A stretch of DNA of 64,000 nt, taken from Ignavibacteriota bacterium (GTDB lineage: Bacteria; Bacteroidota; Ignavibacteria; SZUA-365). The stretch's first letter is position 1. Every line of letters starts with the position of its first letter. The notes under the pieces were generated by a model. That model was not told the DNA's origin. It worked only from the letters and a program-made list of their open reading frames with translations, and made no database searches. The position numbers were made by a program, and so were the translations under genes. Below are positions 1 through 9,588 of the stretch, piece by piece. The stretch is taken from NCBI GenBank assembly GCA_016218045.1, contig JACRFB010000059.1, forward strand, positions 175,182 through 239,181. Direction: 5' to 3'.

Positions 1-1
1 G

Positions 2-175
2 CTGGCAAAAAAAGCCCGCCGTGTTGTTCGTCAGAATCTGGTGCTCTCCATGGTAGTGATTACAGCGTTGATCACAGCCTCTTTCTTCGGGGCGACCCTA
101 CCGATCGCAGTGGTCGCGCATGAAGCGAGTGAATTCATCGTCATCCTCAATGGACTGCGCTTGCTACGCGATTGA
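2..175 (+). CDS. Heavy-metal P1B-type ATPase, C-terminal fragment
   Basis: Only the last 57 codons are present; the gene begins before the window. The translation runs from a basic stretch (AKKARRVVRQN) into two hydrophobic segments and ends NGLRLLRD. This matches the last two membrane helices of ZntA/CadA-type metal-transporting ATPases, which follow the ARRVxRQN linker and end in HEGS..NGLRLLR. The usual HEG motif reads HEA here. These enzymes export soft or transition metals across the inner membrane using ATP. Metal specificity cannot be judged because the CPC motif lies upstream. The frame closes with three consecutive stop codons (TGA TAA TAG). Confidence 0.8.
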   Translation: MAKKARRVVRQNLVLSMVVITALITASFFGATLPIAVVAHEASEFIVILNGLRLLRD

Positions 176-530
176 TAATAGCTGTGCAGCCTTCACGGCT
201 TCTTCTTGAACAGAGAACGCTTCAACATTTCGGGTTCCTAGCGCTGATTCACGGCTCGGATACAGCGCTATCTTATCCGCAATCAGTATTTTTATCCTCC
301 TCACATTCAATGTTGGGTTCGCGTGCAAGTCAGGTCATCCCGCACCTTATGAGGTTCACCTTAAGCGTCACCCAAGCAGGTTGCGACATCCACATTTCCA
401 AATGACCATACCCCCGGCAGAATTGTGAAAGCATGCTTGGTCATCCGATCTCGCCCTTCATAGTGAGGTTAAATAAGGGGCGGGTTTTTGTCTCATCAAT
501 ATAGGCAGGAAGGGCGGAAGGGTATCCGTG
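176..530. other. Intergenic region, no gene recognised
   Basis: No convincing coding frame is seen on either strand; the one short frame here starts with TTG inside the ATPase stop region and resembles nothing. A perfect 8-bp inverted repeat (TAGCGCTG at 239-246, CAGCGCTA at 263-270) could form a stem with a 16-nt loop, but no T-run follows. The region separates the ATPase from a convergent gene. Confidence 0.5.
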
Positions 531-1364
531 CTACGGCTGTCGATGTGCGGCGAGGAGTTCCAGAATCTGCGTCGAATACCGGTTGTTCTTTAGATTCCGT
601 TCGTCATAAATGCCTAAACCATTCGCACGCTTGCGCTTTGCAGATGAAACTATACGCGTGGTGAGGTACGCTCTGGAATCGTCCTTCGTCACGTATGGTC
701 CAAGCGATATCGTGACCATCTCTGCGCTGGGCCCTTTGAAACCGAATGATTGCAGGTAGCCATTGATTTGTAGATTGTACGCAGGGTACACACCCGTGCT
801 GTCAAGAGTAGCAAGTTTTCGATCTGTGGCTTCATCCCACAATTCCATGACCCAGGTAAGTGTGTCCGGTACGGTGACCAGGCCGTTGATATCCTCGCTC
901 CACATTTCGATCATCTTGAACATATGTAACTCCAATCCGGGCGAGAGTGAAAAGGGTTTCGAACGTGTGTTTTGATTCACGTAGTCATATGAAGTCTCGA
1001 AAGACCCCTCGGAAGTGTTCAGCCGTTCGTCACGCACCGGGCACTGTCCTCCCGGCAGCGAAAACAGCGTCTGCCATTCCACATCATCGTCACGGTCCTG
1101 ACTGCCGGACTTGTGCAGTTGCAGTTCTCCGTACAGGCACGACACACGCACGTGCGGATACGTTGCAAGAAGGCGTCGATAGTAGAAGTGCATATCATCC
1201 TTCGGAAGAGAAGCAGTCTCGTTATCGTCGCTGATTTCATGCAGTGCTGCCATGTTCATTGATTCGATTCGAAGGTGAAGCAAAACAAAAAACACACATG
1301 CGACAGTGCCTAGCGCCACAATTCGAGCTACGATCTGCCTGAATACCGGGGCCGGGAGATTCAT
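531..1364 (-). CDS. Hypothetical membrane-anchored protein
   Basis: The product is 277 aa. I chose the start at 1364 because CAGGAG lies about 8 nt upstream; the frame is open further upstream but runs into the region of the divergent Omp28-like gene. One hydrophobic segment near the N-terminus (about residues 10-30) suggests a signal anchor with the remainder outside the cytoplasm. The rest is mixed alpha/beta, without cysteine motifs or repeats. I do not recognise a family. It is transcribed divergently from the Omp28-like gene, leaving about 210 bp for both promoters. Confidence 0.6.
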   Translation of the reverse strand: MNLPAPVFRQIVARIVALGTVACVFFVLLHLRIESMNMAALHEISDDNETASLPKDDMHFYYRRLLATYPHVRVSCLYGELQLHKSGSQDRDDDVEWQTLFSLPGGQCPVRDERLNTSEGSFETSYDYVNQNTRSKPFSLSPGLELHMFKMIEMWSEDINGLVTVPDTLTWVMELWDEATDRKLATLDSTGVYPAYNLQINGYLQSFGFKGPSAEMVTISLGPYVTKDDSRAYLTTRIVSSAKRKRANGLGIYDERNLKNNRYSTQILELLAAHRQP

Positions 1365-1575
1365 ACCAGGTGCTCCTGTGAAATATTCCGCGATGTGAAC
1401 TGTACACCCTGATAAGGTGCCATCACCTTTCGATGCGTCGAAGTGTGGCTCACGACTGGATGCGTGAATGAAGCCGCCGAACCCTGTCCGGAAGCAACAC
1501 TCGTTTATTGTCGAAAAACTACTCACATTAAAGCCTGTTGTCAAAAACTTTTGTGACATCTGTGCGGCGGATGAC

Positions 1576-2715
1576 ATGAACACGACTCGTTTACTATCGG
1601 CAATGGGGCTCTGCCTGCTTCTGGCAACCATGCCACTCGCACGAGTGAAGGCGCAGGATGGCAATCGCAGTGCGGCGGTGGAGAGGATGGTGCTCTTCGA
1701 GGAGTTTACCGGCGAATGGTGCTCGCTCTGTCCTGCGGGCACGATCGAGATGGAAAACGCGCTGCATGCATATGCGGGTCGGGTGGTCCCCGTCGTGTAT
1801 CACGACAACGATCCGCTCGAGATACCGGAACTGAACACGATGCTGGGAAGCATTCCCATCGATCCACTGTACCCGGGCGGAACCTTCGATCGTGTGCCGT
1901 TCGGTATCAGGAATCCGAAACACAAAATGTCCGTCGACCGTGTGGAATTCCTCACAACGCTCGGGGCGGCGGCGGCACGACCTGCCCATACATCCATCGA
2001 GGCGTCCGTGACCATCGACCCGGCTGCCCGCCTTCTCACGGTATCGCCGCGTATCGAATTTTTCGCCGCCGACACGGGCGACTTCCGCGTGCAATGTGTG
2101 GTGACTGAAAGCGGCATACGCCGCGACAATGTGCAGCGCAACGCGTATGACAAGGACTCGACCAGCTACCCCACCCTGTTCGGGGCGGGCGATCCGCTTC
2201 GCAGTTACAGACACAATCATGTGGCGCGCGCGCTGCTGGGCGGCGCGACGGGCAGATCGGGAGTGATTCCGGCACTGCCTCTTGCAGGCGGTGTGTATCA
2301 GACGACGTTCACGTACACCGTCCCGCAACAGTACGCACTCGACAGAATCGGCGTGGTGGTGTTTGCCTCACACTTTACGGCAGGGAGTCTCACCGGCAAC
2401 GAGGTGCTGAACGCACGCGGGTATCTCGCGAGTGTCATCACCTCGCTGCCCTCTCACGCGTCTGCCGGGGACGACGGAATAACCCTCCACCCGAATCCCA
2501 GCGACGGCATGGTGTACGTCCGCTTTTCCTCCGCGCGGCCTCACACGCCGACGGTGGAGCTATTCGACATGATGGGCAGGCGCATGAATGTTCCACAGTA
2601 CCGGCATTCGGATGGAATCCTGATGGTGGATCTTCACACCGTTCCTTCGGGAGTGTATATGCTGCAGTGTTATGACACAGGGCGGCTCAGCACGCGGCTC
2701 GTGTGTCGTCGCTGA
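1576..2715 (+). CDS. Omp28-like secreted protein with thioredoxin-type CxxC and T9SS sorting domain
   Basis: The product is 379 aa. I chose the ATG at 1576 because it begins a good signal peptide (MNTTRLL, hydrophobic core, then VKAQ). The mature part opens with FEEFTGEWCSLCPAG, giving a CxxC at residues 49/52, as in Omp28-related outer-membrane/secreted proteins with a thioredoxin-like fold. The last 80 residues (HPNPSDG near the beginning, GVYMLQ near the end) form a Por-type sorting domain, so export by the type IX system to the cell surface is expected. A role in disulfide handling is plausible but not shown. Family assignment is good; substrate unknown. Confidence 0.75.
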   Translation: MNTTRLLSAMGLCLLLATMPLARVKAQDGNRSAAVERMVLFEEFTGEWCSLCPAGTIEMENALHAYAGRVVPVVYHDNDPLEIPELNTMLGSIPIDPLYPGGTFDRVPFGIRNPKHKMSVDRVEFLTTLGAAAARPAHTSIEASVTIDPAARLLTVSPRIEFFAADTGDFRVQCVVTESGIRRDNVQRNAYDKDSTSYPTLFGAGDPLRSYRHNHVARALLGGATGRSGVIPALPLAGGVYQTTFTYTVPQQYALDRIGVVVFASHFTAGSLTGNEVLNARGYLASVITSLPSHASAGDDGITLHPNPSDGMVYVRFSSARPHTPTVELFDMMGRRMNVPQYRHSDGILMVDLHTVPSGVYMLQCYDTGRLSTRLVCRR

Positions 2716-2770
2716 GTTTCGCTGCACAACGACAATCCTTGCCGCTCTCGCGGCAGGAAAAGCACATGTA

Positions 2771-3070
2771 GAGGAGTAGTAAGTAGTTGGTAGATAGTAG
2801 ATCGGTCTACTCTGTCCGCGTCAGGAGACAGGATACAGGAGGAAGGAGACACAGATTGTTTCAATGCCTGTCTCCTGTCTCCATTCTCCTGTATCCTCAC
2901 ACGAGCATAAGGAGACAGGATACAGGAGGCAGGAGACACGAATTGTGTCGATGCCTGTCTCCTGTCTCCTTTTTCCTGTATCCTCACACGAGCGTAAGGA
3001 GACAGGATACAGGAGGAAGGAGACACGAATTGTGTCGATGCCTGTCTCCTGTATCCTCACACGAGCATAA
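2771..3070. repeat. Heptamer repeats (RGTAGWT family) plus three tandem 87-bp palindromic units (GGAGACA family)
   Basis: A short array of GTAGAT/GTAGTT-type heptamers (about 2776-2810) is followed by three direct copies of a palindromic unit at 2824-2910, 2911-2997 and 2998-3070; the last is about 14 nt shorter. Each unit opens with four in-register heptamers (GGAGACA, GGATACA, GGAGGAA, GGAGACA), crosses a core of about 17 nt (ATTGTGTCGATGCC), then returns as reverse-complement heptamers (TGTCTCC, TGTATCC) and ends CACACGAGCRTAA. Each can fold into a long hairpin. No gene lies within. Confidence 0.9.
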
Positions 3071-3082
3071 CCCGGTAACAAC

Positions 3083-4183
3083 ATGACACGAACATTGATG
3101 ATCCTGGTTCTCCTGTGCGGCACACCTGCACTTCCTGTGTTTGCACAAGTGACAGTGGCGGTATATAACGACGAGGGCGCGTGGAGCGACGGCATCACCG
3201 CCTTCGAAAAGTTTCTGGATTGGAAGGGCCTTACCCACCAACGGGTGAGCGCGGCCGACATCAACACAACAGCGCTCGATGGTACGTACAAGGTTGTATA
3301 TTTTCCCGGGGGCTATGCGTACGACTATAAGCGCAAACTCACGGCGCGGGGGGAACAGCACATCCGTGATTTCGTAAACAACGGCGGCGCGTATATCGGG
3401 ATATGCGCGGGCGCATTTTTTGCCGCGGACCGTGTGGATTGGGAGGGCGGATCGTATCCCTACACGCTGGGCCTGTTCAAGGGCACGGCGCGCGGAGCCC
3501 TGGATGTGATCACACCCTGGCCGGGTTGGGCAATGACATCGATCACCATGAGGCCGGACCATCCGATCACCGCAGGCAGGCGGTCGTCGTATACAACGCT
3601 CTACTACGGCGGACCCTCCTTCCATCCCGCCAGCGGCACACTGATCGACACACTCGCCACGTGGGACGCCGATGCCGCGTCACCCGCCATCATCACATTG
3701 ACATACGGCAGCGGACGCGTGTTGCTTATCGGCCCGCATCCCGAGATCGAGGAGAACGACACACGCGACGGAACGGCCTTCGCCAGCGACCTGACCGACC
3801 CCGAGTCGGAATGGGGGATGCTGTGGACATCGATGGACTGGCTATTACAACGTCCTATCAGCGATACAACGGTGACCGGCATTGAAGCGGGCGCGGAACC
3901 AACCACGCCGGACGTCATCACCGTCTTTCCGAATCCCGCGGGGGCGTCCGCGACTGTCACACTCACGCAGCGTGTAACAACGACGGGGCGTCTCAGTCTC
4001 GTCGACGCGCTGGGACGTGAATGTATGGTGCTTCACGATGGTCCGGTGCTTCAGGGGCCTGCACATTTCCGCGTATCCATGCGAACGCCGGACGGAACAG
4101 CACTGCCTGCGGGGGTGTATCACGTTGTGCTTCGTGTTGGTGACGGGGTACGAACGGCGCGTGTGGTAGTTGGTAGATGGTAG
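3083..4183 (+). CDS. BPL_N (glutamine-amidotransferase-like) secreted protein with T9SS sorting domain
   Basis: The product is 366 aa with an N-terminal signal peptide ending near VFAQ. Residues about 23-260 resemble the biotin-protein-ligase N-terminal-like (BPL_N) class I amidotransferase fold. They carry FPGGYAYDYK and GGAYIGICAGAFF, with the nucleophile-elbow cysteine near residue 108. The C-terminal ~85 residues (VFPNPAG at the start, LPAGVYHVVLRVGD near the end) are a T9SS sorting domain. The final residues VVVGRW and the stop codon are encoded inside a GGTAGAT/GGTAGTT heptamer array, so the native C-terminus may have been overwritten. Direct copies of the same repeat module lie on both sides. 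Its substrate is unknown. Confidence 0.75.
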   Translation: MTRTLMILVLLCGTPALPVFAQVTVAVYNDEGAWSDGITAFEKFLDWKGLTHQRVSAADINTTALDGTYKVVYFPGGYAYDYKRKLTARGEQHIRDFVNNGGAYIGICAGAFFAADRVDWEGGSYPYTLGLFKGTARGALDVITPWPGWAMTSITMRPDHPITAGRRSSYTTLYYGGPSFHPASGTLIDTLATWDADAASPAIITLTYGSGRVLLIGPHPEIEENDTRDGTAFASDLTDPESEWGMLWTSMDWLLQRPISDTTVTGIEAGAEPTTPDVITVFPNPAGASATVTLTQRVTTTGRLSLVDALGRECMVLHDGPVLQGPAHFRVSMRTPDGTALPAGVYHVVLRVGDGVRTARVVVGRW

Positions 4184-4605
4184 TTAGTAGATAGTAGATC
4201 GGTCTACTGTGCCCCAGTGAGGAGACAGGAGACAGGAGACAGGAGACACGGATTGTTTCGATGCCTGTCTCCTGTCTCCTTCCTCCTGTATCCTCACACG
4301 AGCGTAAGGAGACAGAATACAGGAGGAAGGAGGCCATCGAGTCAAGGCCTGTCTCCTGTCTCCTTCCTCCTGTGTCCTCACGGGAGTGTGAGGACCGCAG
4401 GGAGTTTTGGTGGCGCTGAATGCAACCGGGTCGGTTACACAACTCCCCCTTCCCCCTCTTAAAAAGAGGGGGTTGTCCGATAATATTTTCAAACACGCGA
4501 CTCCTGTCTCCTTCCTCCTGTATCCTCACACTCCTTGAATAGATCGATCTACCCATCTACCAACTACCATCTACCACCTACCACTTACCATCTACCAACC
4601 ACCCT
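4164..4605. repeat. Nested palindromic repeat block
   Basis: The outer arms are heptamers of the TGGTAGT/TAGTAGA family: five in register at 4164-4198, inverted at about 4545-4605. Inside are GGAGACA-family units; 4221-4248 has four exact GGAGACA copies, and inverted TGTCTCC/TGTATCC arms follow at 4265-4295, 4350-4380 and 4502-4530. The core holds a 9-bp hairpin (CCCCCTCTT at 4452-4460 against AAGAGGGGG at 4464-4472) with no T-run. The left arm begins inside the upstream coding sequence and includes its stop codon. There is no gene in the block. Confidence 0.85.
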
Positions 4606-4649
4606 CGCCCTACGTGGAACGTTCCCAGACGGAACGTATTTTACGCTCC

Positions 4650-5936
4650 ATGAACTCCCGCCCCATTTTCCGGCAATGGCTGCCGTTGGCGACAACGTGG
4701 CTGATGATGTCGGCCGAGGGACCGTTTCTGGCGGCGGTGATTGCGCGGCTGGTGGATCCGAAGGAGAATCTGGCAGCGTATGGAGTGGCCTTTTCCTTTG
4801 CGCTGATCATGGAGGCGCCCATCATCATGATGATGAGCGCGGCGACGGCGCTGGTAAAGGACGGACGGTCGTACAGGCGGCTGCGTAACTTTTCCTATGC
4901 GCTGAACGGGCTCATCACGCTGGTCATGCTGCTGTTCCTGCTGCCGCCGGTGTTCGACACCGTGGCAATCCGCCTCATCGATCTGCCCGAACATGTCGCG
5001 CGCCTGACACACATGGCGACACTCGCGCTGCTGCCCTGGCCCGCCGCCATCGGCTTCCGGCGTTTCTATCAGGGCATACTGATCAGCCGGCGGCTCACAA
5101 AATATGTGGCGTACGGCACCGTGGTGCGTATCAGCACCATGGGCGGCGCGGCCCTGCTGCTCGCACAAGCCACAGAACTGCCCGGTGCAGCACTGGGCGG
5201 ACTCGCGCTCAGCAGCGCGGTGGTGATTGAGGCCGTGCTGAGCCGTTTCATCACGGCGCGGTCCATCCGCGACCTCCGCGTCTCGCCCGACACGGTCGAT
5301 CCTTCCACGATCACCTATCCCGCCATCGCGCGTTTCTACATTCCCCTCGCACTGACGTCGCTGCTCGCTCTCGGTGTACAACCGATGATCACATTTTTTA
5401 TCGGCCAAAGCCGTATGGCGCTCGAATCGCTCGCGGTGCTGCCCGTCATCAACGCGCTCGTTTTTGTGTTCCGCAGTTTCGGTCTCTCGTTCCAGGAAGT
5501 CGCCATTGCAAACATCGGCGCGAGGCATGAGGGTCTGCCCGCTCTGCGCCGCTTTGCGACAGTGCTCGCCCTCTCAGCCGCGGGCGGACTCTCGCTCATC
5601 GCCTTCACACCGCTCGCATCCTGGTGGCTCGGAAACGTGTCGGGCCTCCCGCCCGATCTCGCGGCCTTCGCCCTGATTCCGCTGCGCATTCAAACGCTCA
5701 TACCCGCGGCCTCGGTGCTGCTCGCCTTTCAACACGCGCTGCTTGTACATGCGCGCACCACCACACCCATCACCTGGGGCACAGGCATAGAAGTGACCGG
5801 CATCATACTCATCCTTGTCGTCGCCGTGCCCTTCCTCGATCTCCCGGGCGCCGTCGCCGCCGCCTGCGCCCTGCTCATCGGCCGCGCCGCCGCAAACGTG
5901 TTCTTGATTCGGCCCAGTGCTGTTGCGGCTGCGTGA
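4650..5936 (+). CDS. Polytopic MATE/MOP-superfamily-like membrane transporter
   Basis: The product is 428 aa from ATG 4650 (MNSRPIFRQW); a GTG at 4614 would add 12 residues. About 12 hydrophobic segments cover almost the whole protein, with typical MATE-like features: a conserved N-terminal PLATTWLMMSAEGPFLAAVIARL, then a repeat-like second half from about residue 225 (FYIPLALTSLLALGVQPMI). It could be a drug/sodium antiporter, a lipid-linked flippase or a member of the ANKH-like branch; the sequence alone does not decide. It stands alone between repeat blocks. TATTTT about 13 nt before the ATG resembles a Bacteroidota -7 element. Confidence 0.65.
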   Translation: MNSRPIFRQWLPLATTWLMMSAEGPFLAAVIARLVDPKENLAAYGVAFSFALIMEAPIIMMMSAATALVKDGRSYRRLRNFSYALNGLITLVMLLFLLPPVFDTVAIRLIDLPEHVARLTHMATLALLPWPAAIGFRRFYQGILISRRLTKYVAYGTVVRISTMGGAALLLAQATELPGAALGGLALSSAVVIEAVLSRFITARSIRDLRVSPDTVDPSTITYPAIARFYIPLALTSLLALGVQPMITFFIGQSRMALESLAVLPVINALVFVFRSFGLSFQEVAIANIGARHEGLPALRRFATVLALSAAGGLSLIAFTPLASWWLGNVSGLPPDLAAFALIPLRIQTLIPAASVLLAFQHALLVHARTTTPITWGTGIEVTGIILILVVAVPFLDLPGAVAAACALLIGRAAANVFLIRPSAVAAA

Positions 5937-5972
5937 AGATTGGGTGTTTCACGCGTCATTGCGTCGCACGGT

Positions 5973-6052
5973 GTAGCAAGGTAGCAAAGTGGTAAGGTAG
6001 CAACGTGGAATGTCGCCATCTTTTACTTTGCCACCTTGCTACTTTGCTACAC
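5973..6052. repeat. Octamer repeat palindrome (GTAGCAAR family)
   Basis: Five in-register octamers (GTAGCAAG, GTAGCAAA, GTGGTAAG, GTAGCAAC, GTGGAATG; 5973-6012) are followed by the inverted arm (ACTTTGCC, ACCTTGCT, ACTTTGCT; to 6052). This forms a hairpin-capable element directly upstream of gatB. The same family recurs at 12.7-12.9 kb, 14.87 and 15.36 kb, and 30.34-30.44 kb. Confidence 0.85.
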
Positions 6053-6114
6053 GACTTGTCACGTTCACACGTGGAACGTTCAAACTGACCGGCATTGATC
6101 CGTATATTGACGCT

Positions 6115-7569
6115 ATGACAACGACGTACGAATCCGTGATAGGCCTCGAGGTCCATGCGCAGTTGCGCACGCGCAGCAAGGCGTTTTGCGCTTGTCCGAA
6201 CGAGGCGGGGGCGGCTCCGAACTCCCGCACGTGTCCCGTCTGCCTCGGCCATCCGGGCACACTGCCGGTGCTGAACCGCGAGGCGGTGGATATGACCGTG
6301 TCGCTCGGCCTGGCCCTCGGTTGTTCCATACGCACCGTGTCGGGTTTTGCACGCAAGAATTATTTCTATCCGGATCTGCCCAAGGGGTATCAGATCACGC
6401 AGTACGAGGATCCGATCTGTCACAATGGCACCCTCGAGATAGAAACGGAGCAGGGAGTCCGAAAATCCGTTGGCATCATCCGCATCCATCTGGAAGAGGA
6501 CGCGGGCAAGTCCATACACGACATCGGACGTGAAACACTCATCGATCTGAATCGCAGCGGTGTGCCGCTGGCGGAAATCGTGAGTGCGCCCGATCTGCGC
6601 AGTCCCGCCGAGGCGCACGCCTATCTCACCCTGCTGCGGCAGACGGTGATGTACCTCGGCATCTGCGACGGCAACCTCGAGGACGGCTCCTTGCGCTGCG
6701 ATGCAAATATCTCGGTGCGCCTCCGCGGCGACACGTCGTTCGGCACACGCACGGAATTGAAGAACCTGAATTCCTTCCGCAACGTGGAACGCGCGCTCGC
6801 CTTCGAAATCGAGCGGCACATCGCCGTGCTCGACGCGGGCGGCACAATCGTGCAACAGACGCTGCTGTGGGACGCGGGACGCGGCGAGACCGTGCCCATG
6901 CGCGGCAAGGAGGATGCGCACGATTACCGCTACTTCCCCGAACCGGATCTGCCCGCCGTCGCCGTCGCACCCGAGCGCATCACGGCTCTGCGTGAACACC
7001 TGCCGGAGCTGCCTCTCGCGCTCCGCGACCGCCTCGCCGCACAGTACGGCATCCCGCTCTACGACGCGGGGGTGCTGACGGCCGAGCGTCCGATGGCCAT
7101 GTATTTCGAACAGGTGGCGCGGGCGCTGAAAAGTCCCTCGCGGGAAACCTGGAAAATGGCCGCCAACTGGGTGATGGGTGATGTGTTGCGCGTGATGAAG
7201 GAGGAGCGCCGCGGCTTCGAGAATCCCGTCGTGCCCGCCGCGGCGATCGCCGATCTCATCGACCGCGTGCACGAGGGTGCCATTAGCGGAAAAATCGCGA
7301 AGGACGTATTCGAGGAAATGCGGACGAGCGGCGATTCGCCCGCCGTGGTGATAGAACGCAAGGGACTCGCGCAGGTGTCGGACGAAAGCGCGCTCGAGGC
7401 GCTTGCCCGCGCGGCGCTCGAAACACATCCCGATTCGGTGGCGCTGTACCGCTCGGGACGCACAAATGTGCTCGGATTTTTTGTGGGCGAAGTGATGAAA
7501 GCCACACGCGGCCAAGCGAATCCGGCCATCGTGAACCGCCTGCTGAAAGACATGCTGCATGGAGATTGA
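6115..7569 (+). CDS. gatB: Asp-tRNA(Asn)/Glu-tRNA(Gln) amidotransferase subunit B
   Basis: The product is 484 aa, the usual GatB length. I chose ATG 6115 because the protein then starts [17 protein letters not shown], the conserved N-terminus; the open frame upstream is repeat sequence. Family signatures visible are [29 protein letters not shown] and [11 protein letters not shown], with a YqeY-like C-terminal helical domain ending near [12 protein letters not shown]. GatB binds the misacylated tRNA and carries out the kinase/transamidase step with GatA and GatC, which are not in the window. TATATTG just before the start may be a -7 promoter element. The last 11 nt overlap the glycosyltransferase gene, so the two are probably co-transcribed. 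Confidence 0.97.
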   Translation: MTTTYESVIGLEVHAQLRTRSKAFCACPNEAGAAPNSRTCPVCLGHPGTLPVLNREAVDMTVSLGLALGCSIRTVSGFARKNYFYPDLPKGYQITQYEDPICHNGTLEIETEQGVRKSVGIIRIHLEEDAGKSIHDIGRETLIDLNRSGVPLAEIVSAPDLRSPAEAHAYLTLLRQTVMYLGICDGNLEDGSLRCDANISVRLRGDTSFGTRTELKNLNSFRNVERALAFEIERHIAVLDAGGTIVQQTLLWDAGRGETVPMRGKEDAHDYRYFPEPDLPAVAVAPERITALREHLPELPLALRDRLAAQYGIPLYDAGVLTAERPMAMYFEQVARALKSPSRETWKMAANWVMGDVLRVMKEERRGFENPVVPAAAIADLIDRVHEGAISGKIAKDVFEEMRTSGDSPAVVIERKGLAQVSDESALEALARAALETHPDSVALYRSGRTNVLGFFVGEVMKATRGQANPAIVNRLLKDMLHGD

Positions 7570-8749
7570 CCTTTTCCTCGCGCTGTGTGTGATCGGCTCG
7601 TCCCGATTTTTTGTGGTCCTCGGCATGGGCTGGGCGCGTCTCGAAGGACGGGCGGCGATCTGCGACATCGATACACGGCGCGCAGCCGACACACCGCAAT
7701 CCGGCGCGGACACACAACACGAGGGTGCGATCGACGCGGATTCGTCCGTTGATGTGACCGTGATCATCGCCGCGCACAACGAGGCGCGGCACATGCCGGC
7801 ACTGTGCAACGCGCTCGCGCGGCAGACCTGGCCTCTGCATCGTTTCCGTGTGCTCCTCATCGACGACCGCTCCGACGACGGCACCGCCAGTGCCGCGCGC
7901 GCCGCCGCGCCGGCTAATCTGTCCCTGCGGATACTGCGCATCGACGCGGTGCCCGCGGGCGTCTCACCAAAAAAGTACGCGCTGCACACCGCCATAGAAC
8001 ACAGCGCAACCGAGAACCTGCTCTTCACCGATGCGGACTGCGAACCGGCGCCGCACTGGATCGAGTCTATGATGCGGCATTTCTCTGCAGGGGCCGATGT
8101 GGTGATCGGGCTCTCGCCCGCGAGGGGCGGCAGCGGCGTCGCCGCGCAATACGCCGCCTTCGAAAGTGTGCGAACCGTCCTGCTCTCCTGCGGCGCCGCA
8201 GGATGGGAACGTCCCTACATGGCAACCGGACGAAACTGGGGATACCGCGCCTCGGTGTACCGGAATATCGGAGGACTCACTCCTTTGTTCTCACAGCTCG
8301 GCGGAGACGACGATCTGCTGTTCCAGCGCTTCACATCCGCTGGTGCACGCGTGCGCGTCAACACCGATCCGGGCGGCATCTGTCCCACCGCCCCGCCGAA
8401 ATCGCTGCCCGCGCTGCTGCGCGCCAAACTCCGCCACTTCCGCACATCCGCCTCCTACACGCGTTCCTCACAACTGTGGCTCGGGCTGTTCGTCGCCAGT
8501 GAACTGCTGGCGCTGGGCGCGGCGCCCGTGTGGTTCGCCGTCGTCCGCGGAGTCCATCCACTGCTGCTTGTGACGGGAGTCGTTGCAAAACTCCTGTACG
8601 ACACGTCCTTCCTGCTGCCCGCGGCGCGGACTATGGGTTTCAGCCCCGGTCTCACGTTCCGCCTTCGCTTCGTTTTCCTCGAATGGATACACGCGCTATT
8701 TTCTCCCTTCGTCGGACTCCTCTCATTCGTTGTACGAAGCCGCTGGTGA
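7559..8749 (+). CDS. Family 2 glycosyltransferase, membrane-associated
   Basis: The product is 396 aa. An N-terminal hydrophobic stretch is followed by a GT-A fold: [17 protein letters not shown] (about residues 66-82), the acidic DxD-type motif TDADCE near residue 157, and [11 protein letters not shown] near residue 246, which fits the ED/DD catalytic acid region. Three hydrophobic segments occupy the last ~90 residues, so it is likely an inner-membrane enzyme transferring a nucleotide-activated sugar to a lipid-linked or cell-wall acceptor. It overlaps gatB by 11 nt and is followed after 2 nt by the methyltransferase, suggesting one transcript. Donor and acceptor are unknown. Confidence 0.8.
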   Translation: MEIDLFLALCVIGSSRFFVVLGMGWARLEGRAAICDIDTRRAADTPQSGADTQHEGAIDADSSVDVTVIIAAHNEARHMPALCNALARQTWPLHRFRVLLIDDRSDDGTASAARAAAPANLSLRILRIDAVPAGVSPKKYALHTAIEHSATENLLFTDADCEPAPHWIESMMRHFSAGADVVIGLSPARGGSGVAAQYAAFESVRTVLLSCGAAGWERPYMATGRNWGYRASVYRNIGGLTPLFSQLGGDDDLLFQRFTSAGARVRVNTDPGGICPTAPPKSLPALLRAKLRHFRTSASYTRSSQLWLGLFVASELLALGAAPVWFAVVRGVHPLLLVTGVVAKLLYDTSFLLPAARTMGFSPGLTFRLRFVFLEWIHALFSPFVGLLSFVVRSRW

Positions 8750-8751
8750 TC

Positions 8752-9588
8752 ATGTCGACCTCGGACGTCTTTCATAGCGCCTATGCGCTGGATCCCGCGC
8801 ATCCCAATGCGGAGCGCTGGCAGCGCGCGATCGACGCCGCGCTTGCGCGGGGAGGTCTTGTTGTGCGGCTGCTGGAACACGCGGGTCTCGCCCCCGGCTC
8901 CGCTGTGCTGGATCTGGGCGCCGGCGTGGGAGGGACGGCGCAGGCGCTTGCCGTGCGCGGGTATCAGGTCACCGCCCTCGACCGCGATCCCGCGCGTGTC
9001 GCGGCGCTGTCGCGTCTCGCGGCATTCCGGGTGGAGACGGGAGATGCCGCGTGTACGGCCTTCGTGGACGCCTCCTTCGATGCGGTGGTATTGCAGGACA
9101 TGCTGGAACACTGCGCGGATCCGGCCGCGGTGCTGCGCGAAAGCGCACGGCTGCTGCGGCCCGAAGGAGTGTTGTACATCAGCACGCCGAATCGATTCGC
9201 CCTGCTGACTCTGGCGGCGGATCCGCACTGGGGCATCCCGCTGCTCGGTCTGCTGCGCAGATCCGCACTGCGCAGGGTGCTACGTCTCCTGCGTCCTCAT
9301 GACGCCGTGCGTGAAGATCTTGCGCAGCTTCTCTCGTGGTCCGAACTGTCGTCCATGCTCCGCGGCGCGGGACTTCTGCCGACCCTGCACACGCGTGCTG
9401 TGACCGACGCGCTGTTCGACCATCCCGGCGAAGTGGTGTGGAGCGATTTCCATCGGACCCTCGTGCGCGGCGCGTCGTTCCTCCGTCTCGACGCCGTTGT
9501 GCGCGGAATCGCGCGTGATACGGCGTCACCTCTGCAGCGTCTGCTTGTGCCCTCCTGGCATTGCATCTGCAGGAAGGCGCGGCCGTGA
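8752..9588 (+). CDS. Class I SAM-dependent methyltransferase
   Basis: The product is 278 aa from ATG 8752, two bases after the preceding stop. Motif I (AVLDLGAGVGGTA, about residues 51-63), the acidic end of strand 2 (TALDRDP), and the post-motif region VVLQDMLEHCADPAAVL are all clear, followed by LLRPEGVLYISTPNRF. This is the Methyltransf_11/UbiE-like Rossmann fold using S-adenosylmethionine. It sits between a glycosyltransferase and a radical SAM gene, so a small cell-surface or natural-product modification operon is likely; the substrate cannot be deduced. Its last four bases overlap the next gene. Confidence 0.85.
   Translation: MSTSDVFHSAYALDPAHPNAERWQRAIDAALARGGLVVRLLEHAGLAPGSAVLDLGAGVGGTAQALAVRGYQVTALDRDPARVAALSRLAAFRVETGDAACTAFVDASFDAVVLQDMLEHCADPAAVLRESARLLRPEGVLYISTPNRFALLTLAADPHWGIPLLGLLRRSALRRVLRLLRPHDAVREDLAQLLSWSELSSMLRGAGLLPTLHTRAVTDALFDHPGEVVWSDFHRTLVRGASFLRLDAVVRGIARDTASPLQRLLVPSWHCICRKARP

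Noticed and set aside
172..405. 77-codon frame after the ATPase
   Set aside because: TTG start within the ATPase stop codons, no ribosome-binding site and no recognisable domain.
2824..3070. GGAGACA units as a CRISPR array
   Set aside because: The unit is itself a palindrome with no unique spacers; copies are near-identical throughout.
2787..3086. Several short frames with repeating SPVSC/LSPVS translations in repeat blocks
   Set aside because: They are translations of the tandem repeats and have no independent support.
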